Assembly: GCA_905116865.2 (NCBI GenBank) | Contig: CAJHNH020002035.1 | Coordinates: 407,501-471,500, forward strand | Direction of reading: 5' to 3' | DNA from: Candidula unifasciata | Taxonomy: Eukaryota; Mollusca; Gastropoda; Stylommatophora; Geomitridae | Length of the DNA: 64,000 bases | In this document: positions 1 to 64,000 of the stretch, piece by piece | How positions within the stretch are numbered: position 1 is the first letter of the stretch | How the letters are laid out: every line of letters starts with the position of its first letter | Translations under genes and position numbers: made by a program | The notes under the pieces: model-generated | Database searches by the model: none | The model's input: only the letters and a program-made list of their open reading frames with translations | Told to the model about the DNA's origin: nothing

Positions 1-56
<56 letters not shown>

Positions 57-66
57 ATATATATAT

Positions 67-162
<96 letters not shown>
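1..162. repeat. (TA)n microsatellite
   Basis: Almost pure TA dinucleotide repeat with single-base interruptions near 54 and 68. It can fold on itself, so its length in an assembly is unreliable. Confidence 0.97.
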
Positions 163-574
163 GTATGACATCAAACTACCGCATATGTTATATTTTAAAT
201 GTCGTAGCTGATATCTATCCATCTAAAAATAGATAATTTAATGATAAAAAATCTTGGGACTCTAAATTCAGAAGGGAAAAAATAATGATGTTAATTTTTT
301 TTCTCTTCAAATTTGTATAATAAATGTTGAGCTGGGTTATGAACTAGCATCATAGTACTATAGACATTTCCATAAGCCCCGGTCTCCATCAATAATACAG
401 AGTCCCTTTTCTGATTGATTACAGAGATACACATTATAATTACTAGAGGAGGGACATTAATGTGATAAAGAAGAAATAATGCTGTAGAGTCAGTAATGAA
501 ACAAAAACATGAGTATGGGATCAAACTCTGCTGCATGAATAACAACCTAACGTAATGATCCAACAAAAATCCTA

Positions 575-745
575 ATGTATTGTCTTCTTCTTCTTCTTCA
601 CTTTCACTGGTTGTAAACTCTGGGGGCAACGTTTTGATTGTTCATCCAATTCATCCATTTTGAAGATCTGGCTTATTTGTATTATTTGTATGCAGACTGT
701 TGTTTCTTTTTGACAGATGTATTCCGACTTTGAAGTCAACATCCC
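575..745 (-). repeat. Dispersed family V (CTT-tailed) fragment
   Basis: This is a decayed copy of a family recurring through the window: CTT/AAG repeats, 'tgtaaactc', 'ttgttcatcca', 'tttgtatgcagactg', then 'cagatg-cact-cgacttcgaaggaagc'. It shares its layout with copies at 9.4, 20.1, 39.8, 40.1, 47.6, 56.9 and 61.9 kb. Confidence 0.65.
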
Positions 746-3049
746 TAATTAATCAACTCCTAGAACATGCAATTTTGTTTTAAAAAGGAAAACTGTTTAC
801 TGCTGCCCAATTTAAAAACATGTGTATAACTGCAGGCGCGCAAACATGCACAGACACATGTACATGTGAGATACAGACAAACAAGAGTGTGAAAGAGGCA
901 AATAATAAAGTTTAAAAAAAAACTGAGTGAGATTAGGGATGTCTGCGGCAATGAAAGATACAAAGAAAATAACAGAGACAATATAAACAACAAAGAAAAT
1001 AAGAGAGGCAACAAAAAAACTAAGAGAGACCAAGAAAAAAGACAAGAATCAGGCATAAGAGAAAGAAAATAAAATACAATAAAATCAATATTGTATAGAC
1101 ACCATGTTCTAAAACTTCCATTTCTGCTTCTCACTACCAAATGGGACTTGATACTTATTTTTTAATTTCTTTACAATGTATGGAATTTGAATGTCATTTT
1201 ACAGCAAATGAAAAAGGCAGATTTTTTTCAACAACGCAGCCCAAGAGTTTAATCAAGTCATAGGCTACGACTATAAGCCAGACAATGGAGGTTGGGACAA
1301 TCACTGCAGCTCTAAAGCTGATAACAGAATCAGAGTTAACAGAGGAATGATAGTGCCTGATTCTCAGTCAGTACCCTGAAAGGTTCCAAATCGGCAAATA
1401 TGGCATAAGTGGATACCAGACGTAAGCAGGTCAATTCACTGAACATAAGACTTTGACCAGGAAGCTCAACTGGAGGAGACACACACATAAAAACAAACGA
1501 ACCTTGTGTCCGATGCCTTTACCAGCAAGTTGCACAAGAAGAAGAAATTCCAAAAACTAACCCCAACCGGAGGAAGTCTCGTCACTAACCAGTCTGTCTC
1601 ATAAGTTTCAATACACACACAAATAGTTAACATTTTCATGAAAACCATTTATATAATATTTTCTTCATAACTATTGTTTTGAAAAAACATTTTAATGCAT
1701 GTCCTCCACTGCTGAAAAATACAGTTGGAGTTATGCTTGTAATCATGTTGGTGATTTTATTCTTGTTAAGAAAATCATGGGACACCATGTATAAGTAAAT
1801 ATAAAATTGCATGACTTCTCTGTGCTGGGCAACAGTGCTGGGGCTGACTTCTAGCATTTTCTATTTTTCTTCTAATGCAACTCACTGATAAAGGCCTGAG
1901 TGGAAATGTTCAATTGTTTCTGTCACATTCTCCCACCCCGAGTGACATTCTTAGTCACAATGTGGGTTCAGTAAATAAAGCTTTATTATTTAAACAACTG
2001 CAGTAACATCCTGACAAACATGAAACCACCATTTTGGGTAAGCAACTAAACATCAAAATGCATGGATAACTAGTCATCAAGTTATTAGTGAGAGTTATAA
2101 TACAGACATCAATCACATTCACATCTCAAAATGCAGTTAATTTATGTTTGCCGTTAAAGAATGTAGAATATGATTCTGTGAAGTGTATTTTCTGATTGAA
2201 ATCTGTATAACATTGTGATTTGCATTATACGACTGTGATCCGTATTAGGTGTATCTAATGCATAGAATTAGTGCTTTCTAGTATGTACTGTGTACTTTTT
2301 GAAAACATGTTCTGGTTTGTGATACACCAGGTAAGCTACTGTAGTGAATATGTTTTGTTTTTTGCAATGTAATCTTTGCCTAAAATGTATCGTGTAAACG
2401 TGATATTTAATATTACATTTACTTTTTATTTTGTGATACCGCTTGTTATATTTTGTGTATACATGTGTGTCAGCGTGCGTGTGCGAGCACATGTGTGATA
2501 TATATTTATTATTCCCCCCCCCCCCCCCCCCCCATGTTAATATACATAAAGGATTATCCACATTTAAACTGTCAACATGCTCAAAGTTTATCTTCATTAA
2601 TCAGAATAAGGGAGAGAGAGAAAAAAAACTCTAATTGTTTTTGGTTGCTGTTGCTTGTTCAGTTATTATGGATTCATTTATGCACCGTTATTTTAGCAGA
2701 TGTTTCTTAAAACACATACTTCTCTTTCTTTACATTTTTCGAGGAAATGAACTTTTTTGACATACGATTTTGTAAACATATTTTTTATGTTTTCAAAAAT
2801 AAGTAACCCAAAATTCAGCTGCAGGTTTTTTGTAAATGTATTTCTTCACCATATTCTGTGCATATTATATCTCTCTTAACAATAAATATTTTAATTGACA
2901 TCTAACAGCTAAATGTAGAGGGGAACAAAAAGAATCTTATTTGTCATTTCTTTATATGTCACATGAAATCTCCATTACTTATTTGTACCTCTGACACCAT
3001 CTGCCTTTAAAATATATGCAATTAAATCTTTAAAGTGAAGAGTTAAAGT

Positions 3050-3320
3050 ATCCTTTTCACCGCCTTTAGGTGTACTGGGTATACAGGGCTAGACCTTTCT
3101 TCTTCTTCTTCTTCTTCACTTCCTCTTTTACCGCTGTCGGTGTCGAGGGAGATATAAGGTTCTGTTTCTAGCTCTTCTGGATGCCTCGAAAATAGGCACA
3201 TCGTGCTGTTGTAGAGTTTCTCTGATGTTATCCTTCCATCTTGTTCTTGGTCTACCCCGTGCTCTACGTCCTTCTTCTCTTTCCATGTATGCTTTGTATG
3301 GTATGGTGTCATCTTTCATT
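3050..3320 (-). mobile_element. LINE 3'-end remnant with SINE-like tail
   Basis: The minus strand reads RRARGRPRTRWKDNIRE, the GRPxxRW motif at the C-terminus of many endonuclease-type LINE polyproteins. A CTT-rich tail and a SINE-like 3' end (gtgtactgggtatacagggctagacc) lie at its low-coordinate side. A relative lies at 45895-46080. Confidence 0.6.
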
Positions 3321-4744
3321 TAAATTAAACTGTACCACAACACAAACAATCAACAAATTGGCAGTATTACCAAAACACTTCTACATATCATTAACAGTGT
3401 GTGGCATGAAAATGATTTATCAGCTAGTCTGTTTAAATGAATATTTTCTGCTATTTTTGTAGCAAGCTGTATCATGTCAAATGCTATATTTAGTTTTCTT
3501 TTAAGTCAGTTTACACAAGCTAAAATATTTTTATGTTTCTCAGTTTTCATATAACTTTTATTTTAAGCAAATATTGAAGTTACAAATGTTCACTGCAATA
3601 TTCAGAAGATTTCACAAGGATACACAAGTATTCATTTTTTTACCTATGTGTAAAAACATATTCATGTTCTTCTTCTTCAGCATTTCGAACGGTATATATT
3701 CTATTTTAAAAATTCATTTAAAACAAGTTCCTCTCATTTTCAAACAATTCACAAAGGGGGAAAAAGCATTGGAAATTAAAACAGTTCAATTAAATGATAA
3801 TTTCATTAAAAGAAAGGGAAATGAAAAAGCCATTTTGCTATTTTTAAAAACAAACGGACAATTTGAGGTCCACAAATTAATTAATAGTAGTTATATCAGG
3901 GATTTTTTTTTTTTGCTGGAGGTATGCAAAGTTACTATGTACTGGCACCTATTACATCACGTTTTTAAAGAGTTACTGCAACAGACTGTTTGCAGTGAGT
4001 AATGGCACCTCATTTAGACACTTTCAGTACAGTCAAAACATTTTATAATTCTTAAACAAGCAAATTAACCACTGTGTAAGTTCCACAAGACAATGTTAAA
4101 ACAACATTTATAACAACACCAAAGTAGTCCTAGCAAACCATCAAACTTCAATATTTGTTAGTCTGAGCTTATTAAATCTTTTACTCAACCTACATTTTTG
4201 GACTTTTGGCCAGCTTTTTTCTGTAATGTACAAATAAAAGGGCAGTCAGCTAAGTTTAAAATAGAATGTCTAAAGTCAACACATTCAACTTCAGCTGTTA
4301 GCTATCACCTTCACAGTGTTGTTTCTTTATTAAAAATTATAATCTTGACAGTCAATAAACTTACAAATATACACATACTTTCAAGCAAGCGGGTTTTAAA
4401 ATCTATTTAATAGCTGTAGGCATTTTTTTTTTTTCTAAAACAAAACTGATAGGAATGTTTTGTGAAACAAGGTACTGACTTCATAAATTTGACAGGAAAG
4501 AAAACAAATAGCATTATGAAGGATAAATTAATATACAATAACTGCCACATGTTTAGGGGGAAAAAATGATAAAGAATTTTAAATTAATAGAAAATCTAAC
4601 TGCTCATATGCACTGACATGCACTAGAGACACAAATGGCAGTGCAAACTCCATTAATATCAGTCTGTACTAGACAGGCTTTGACATTCACTGTAGAAACT
4701 GTACTGGGGGTACACTATTTTCATTTAGCATTAACAATGATTAA

Positions 4745-5180
4745 GTGTCTTTATCTCTATGTTATCAGTGCCAAACATGGACAATGAATAGGGCACTAAA
4801 ACAGAAAATAACAACAGATGAAATGTGCTGTCTCCACAAGGTCGCTAACAACGCAAGAAGGGATAGGGTTAAGCATACCAGCGTTAGAAAGTAGGGATAA
4901 GACAATGTCTTGATTATACTAACAAACAAGGAATAAAATGGTTCGGCCATCTAGTGAGAATGCAGCTAGACAAAACTGCATATAAGACTTTTTACAGCAA
5001 AACATCTGGGAGGAAGGTGAGAGAAAGACCAAGAAAGAGAAGGATAAATGGTGTTGCAGAAACCTGCAAAATACATGATGTGTTCATCATCCAAGCCACC
5101 CGAGAAGCATAAGACAAATACAGAAAACAATGATTCTGGGCTACAACCTTGAATCAGTGAGACAACAGAAGAAGAAGATT
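4745..5180 (+). mobile_element. LINE reverse-transcriptase C-terminal remnant
   Basis: The plus strand reads KWFGHLVRMQLDKTAYKTFY, then GRKVRERPRKRR, with stops. This is the usual 'W(F/L)GHxxRM ... GRPRxR' tail of LINE polyproteins. It is decayed. Confidence 0.65.
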
Positions 5181-5289
5181 AACATGGTAGCACAATGGCG
5201 CTAACCTGCCTGCCAGCCTAGTGGTCATGCATTTGAAACTGAAATCCCATCAAGACAGGGATTTTTACAACTGTGCTTCCAAACCTAGT

Positions 5290-5540
5290 TTAAAATGAGA
5301 GCTAGGAAATGTCAGAAAAAGTTCGATTTGCTGATATGACAGCCAAAAGAGTTGAGTGGGAGTAGATCATGAAGCAGACCAAGAAGATGTCACAGAAAGA
5401 GAGACAATGTGCAGACATACCCACAAACACTTGGAGTCACTAACTGGAAAGATAAGGCCCACCAGAGAGATGAATGAAAGTGGGTAATATCTGCAGTAAG
5501 GACTCAGGAGGAGATATTGTCCGTATCCCCCACTGAATCC
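5290..5540 (+). mobile_element. Second LINE 3'-end remnant
   Basis: The plus strand resembles the very end of the LINE tail (RETMCRHTHKHLESLTGKI, then REMNESG). Stops and frameshifts break it. Layout is like the end of the element at 49119-49794. Confidence 0.5.
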
Positions 5541-6224
5541 TGATTGGTGTTTAAAAAAATGTGGGGTCTTGTTAAATGAAGTATCATATGTATACTACAA
5601 GTTTAAATTTTGTTTTGCAAATCTGTGTATGTGTTGCAATAGACCGCTGAAGGCCATTCACCTCTACAGTCCTATCCATAATGAATGGAAGTAAATATGA
5701 ATTCTGTCAACTTCATTCTACCAAAAGACTTAGGGAGAATGTTATGAAGGTGAAATTCACTAATGCTTTTATCAGACACTATTATGGATGCCTGAGTGGT
5801 ATTTATAAATGTTTTCCCTTATTGTTCCCATGCATTACAATAGTATCACTTCCTTTTATGAAAATGGTTTTATTACAGCATGTTAATTTGTAATTTGAAA
5901 TTTGACCGTTACATGGATATACTATATTATCCTTATAATTTTTAACATATATTTTGTAACCTATATAAACATATTATCTCTCAGCCAGAAAGAAAGAAAT
6001 ATATATATATATATATAAACCTCAAAAAGTTGCCTGTAGCTTTACAAATAGTTAATCACATAAATTTGCCAGTAGCTTAACAAGAAGTTACCAATTAAAA
6101 ACACCATCAAAGGTCGCAATAAGGACATATGCCATTTTTTTTAATGATGACCAGAAATAATGTTAACAGCGGGAGAAAAATATTAATTCTAGAGATTAAA
6201 TAACTTTCAAAACACTTTTTTTTC

Positions 6225-6330
6225 AAATGCTGTGTAAATTCAGCCATATTTTATGGTGCAAAAACCTGGACAATTAACAAGCAATTAGAAAAACTGAGAC
6301 TGGAGATGTTGATATACAGAAAAAAGGTAA
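6225..6330 (+). mobile_element. Short LINE reverse-transcriptase remnant
   Basis: The plus strand reads FYGAKTWTINKQLEKLRLEM, close to the LINE motif 'LYGAETWTxxKxxxxxLxxFE'. Sequence beyond it is too decayed to follow. Confidence 0.55.
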
Positions 6331-8153
6331 ACTTTATTGAAACAAAAGCAGACCAATTTAGAGATTTGAGATTAGGAATGAAAGGAAATGGAAAAAGAGA
6401 CAAGTGAAATAGGTCTCTCACATTAAAAGACATAACACCCTTAAAAAAATCATACTTGGATAAAAGCTGAAGATAAAATAAACAAGAGGTAGGAAGCAAT
6501 AACGTCAAGAGATGAACAAACATCAGACTGGGATTACTGCACAACCAGGGTAGAGACAAAAAACAGTGAAGATCCATTACAGTCAACCTTTATTGTGAAA
6601 ACAATACCTGACTGATTGACAACAGAAACTTGTTAACATGAAAGGTCAATCAAAATATATCAGTTCTGTCAAAAACAGGTCTAAATATTAGGAAACTGAT
6701 TGTTCATAAAAAACAATGAGATGTGAGATGAACAACTGCGTAACAAAGATTCTCAAAAAGATTAAGACGTGCAGTGCACAAAAGTTATCACACAGAAGAT
6801 CATACAAATGTCATCAGCTCATCAATGACACAGCAAGTCGATAATTTACAAACTATTCAAGGTTATCATGAAACTATCATATTTATGATAGTATTCTGAA
6901 AATTGACATTCATACAGAAAGGTGATGAAGCTACATAATATTCAAAGGCTTTCCTAAGACATTAATTAAGATAGTCAAACGAGATAGACAATTCCACTGA
7001 AAACTGATGAAATCACCACAGTGCTGATGAACTTGTAACAGAGGATTACTATGAAATTAATGTTTGTTTAAAACATCAGGTCATTTGAAAGGTGGCAACA
7101 ATGACAGTTACAAACTGATCAGACAGCCTAAACTAAAAACCATGAGCCATAAAGAAATTCTCAGAATTAATCAAGTGATCACACAGCACCAAAAGTTCCT
7201 GCGTAAGTGGATGAAATATCCACACTGTGCCCGAACATTCTCAAGAAACAGATGAAGTAGCCAAGGTGTGTTGACTCTTCCCTGAGAACGTTGCGGTCAT
7301 AAGAAAGAGCATAATAAACTGCATCTAAGAAAGAAGAAATGTGTCTAAATTGAAAACTGTCAACTGTATTGCAATTGTGTTTTTTCCTAAAATTTGAGAT
7401 TTGAATGCTAAAACAATACAATATCCAATTTATTCAATTATATAGTTCACAGCGTGGAAATAAATGGGAACATGGTTAACGCTGCACAGAAAACAAAATA
7501 ATTTCAAAAGTTCATTTGATGCACATACATTTGCAATGTCAGATATAAAAATTCAATTAATAACAATAAAATTTTAAAAAGCCTACAATTAACATTTCCA
7601 GAGAAGAATTATGCTCTGTATATTTCCTTTTTTTTTTGTTTTGTTTTACTTTAAGCTATTCAAAAACTTCAACATTAATAAAAATGTGTATGTTTTAAAA
7701 TAATTTATTAATTTTTTAATAAATAGTTTAATCCCTTTTAATGTTAAAATCTGCTCAATTGATAAATATCATTTTACTACAGTTTTGAAAATAAATATTT
7801 ACTCAAATTATATATTAAGCTAATTAATGTACCCAGTCATATTTAATTAATAATCTTTCAGCAAATTAAAAGAGTTTTGAAAAATGACAAATACATCCAG
7901 CTATTACCAGATAGTAGCAACCATAGGAGTAATTCTGACTTACCACACACACACAAAAAACCTCATTAGTATTTAAATTTCCATTCACAAGAGGTACACT
8001 ATACATAATAATGAGGTAGGGGTAGATCTAGGGAAGCCATATATTACCTTGGGTAAGCTGACAATTAAGGAATCCATGATGAACAAACGGGAAGAAAGGT
8101 ACAAATACAAAATACAGATTCCAAAATAAATATTTATGAAAAAGTATATTTAC

Positions 8154-63587
<55,434 letters not shown>

Positions 63588-63739
63588 CTGCAAACAGTGA
63601 CATACAGTCTTGAAACAAGGTGAGCTTATCTTATGTTAATGTTAATATTGCTTACACCTATTATCTTACAGATACCAAAAACTCAGTCACTAAATTAAAC
63701 TATTTATTTTATAATTTTGGCAGCACATTTACGGGCTTG

Positions 63740-63870
63740 AGTTTTAACTCTCTAAGTCCCAAGGAATGCAACATACTTTCACAGGTTCCTACCTAGAAGC
63801 CCAATGAACGCATAATGCGCCGCTTTTACATCACTTTTGACTACTCCCTTAGGCTTCTAATGCTAAAATC
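63740..63870 (+). repeat. Short dispersed repeat, partner of 28725-28812
   Basis: 'actctctaagtcccaaggaa', 'cacaggttcctacctagaag' and 'cccaatgaacgcataatgcg' match the copy at 28.7 kb in inverted orientation. It lies upstream of exon 1 in intronic sequence. Confidence 0.6.
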
Positions 63871-64000
63871 CCTGTGACTGTGAAGTTAAATACATTATAG
63901 AGACATAGTCTCATGATTTCATGGCCACATCAAGAGCAGCTTTACTGTTTATTAGCCACTAAAGGCGCAACAGCCATTATGGGAGCCAGTTATGGGAAGC

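Larger units (their letters stand above)
163..8153. other. Intron after KMT2 exon 31, no coding exon found
   Basis: AT-rich sequence with no exon-like frame flanked by splice sites on the minus strand. It holds the repeat remnants listed separately, a C run at 2514-2533 and short AT-rich tracts. I see nothing else of note at 630-3040, 3320-4740 and 7260-8150. The 142-codon plus-strand frame at 3574-4002 has no recognisable domain. Confidence 0.6.

Noticed and set aside
3574..4002. 142-codon plus-strand frame
   Set aside because: No domain, biased AT-rich codons, no splice context; likely chance in AT-rich intron.
1..8153. Search for the exon following exon 31 (Gln-rich segment after the HMG box)
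   Set aside because: No minus-strand frame with matching phase, splice sites and the expected basic/Gln-rich composition was found; it is probably beyond the window.

Overview
This window is a piece of animal nuclear genome: AT-rich, with small exons about 1-3 kb apart and introns packed with tandem repeats and retrotransposon and transposon debris. The repeat style (tRNA-derived SINEs, many decayed LINE 3' ends, foldback and hAT-like elements) and the protein divergence suggest a lophotrochozoan, most likely a mollusc and perhaps a gastropod. That placement is inference. No prokaryotic features occur.

One gene fills the window. On the minus strand, 31 internal coding exons between 63587 and 8154 encode the N-terminal and central part of a KMT2C/KMT2D-type (MLL3/MLL4; Drosophila LPT+Trr) histone H3K4 methyltransferase. 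Every junction has a GT donor and an AG acceptor, and all phases agree, giving 1,403 uninterrupted codons. In order they encode an extended PHD finger (exons 2-6), PHD fingers 2-4 (exons 7-10), a low-complexity Ser/His/Gln/acidic linker (exons 11-15), PHD fingers 5-7 (exons 16-19), a Pro-rich and basic linker (exons 20-28) and an HMG box (exons 29-31). The start codon lies beyond 64000. The second ePHD, FYRN/FYRC and SET exons lie beyond position 1, because nothing coding was found in 1-8153.

Intron content, high to low coordinates: degenerate repeat (62.8 kb); SINE and dispersed-repeat copies (60-62 kb); LINE 3' end (59.5 kb); 25-bp array (57.2-59.1 kb); 26-bp array (53.8-56.3 kb); (TA)n; a foldback element and LINE (51.4-53.0 kb); an hAT-like element with a nested LINE (48.8-50.0 kb); 33-bp and 27-bp arrays (46.7 and 45 kb); a second, intact foldback element (42.3 kb); a 26-bp array (41 kb); purine-rich tracts (37.8-38.8 kb); LINE RNase H remnants (31-36 kb); a 43-bp array (24.5 kb); a degenerate array (19.2-19.7 kb); a 42-bp array (17-18.3 kb); a duplicated exon (15.5 kb); 43-bp and 36-bp arrays (11.5-13.8 kb); and a 33-bp array split by a retroelement (8.5-9.9 kb).

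The most striking pattern is that several minisatellites begin exactly at an exon's 5' splice site and appear to have amplified it. The 36-bp array next to exon 28 repeats the exon end plus its GTAAGT donor about 49 times. Arrays at exons 12 and 4, and more weakly exon 24, look the same. The gene therefore carries well over one hundred sense-strand decoy donors inside its own introns. The long open frames in these arrays are artefacts of repeat length, not genes.
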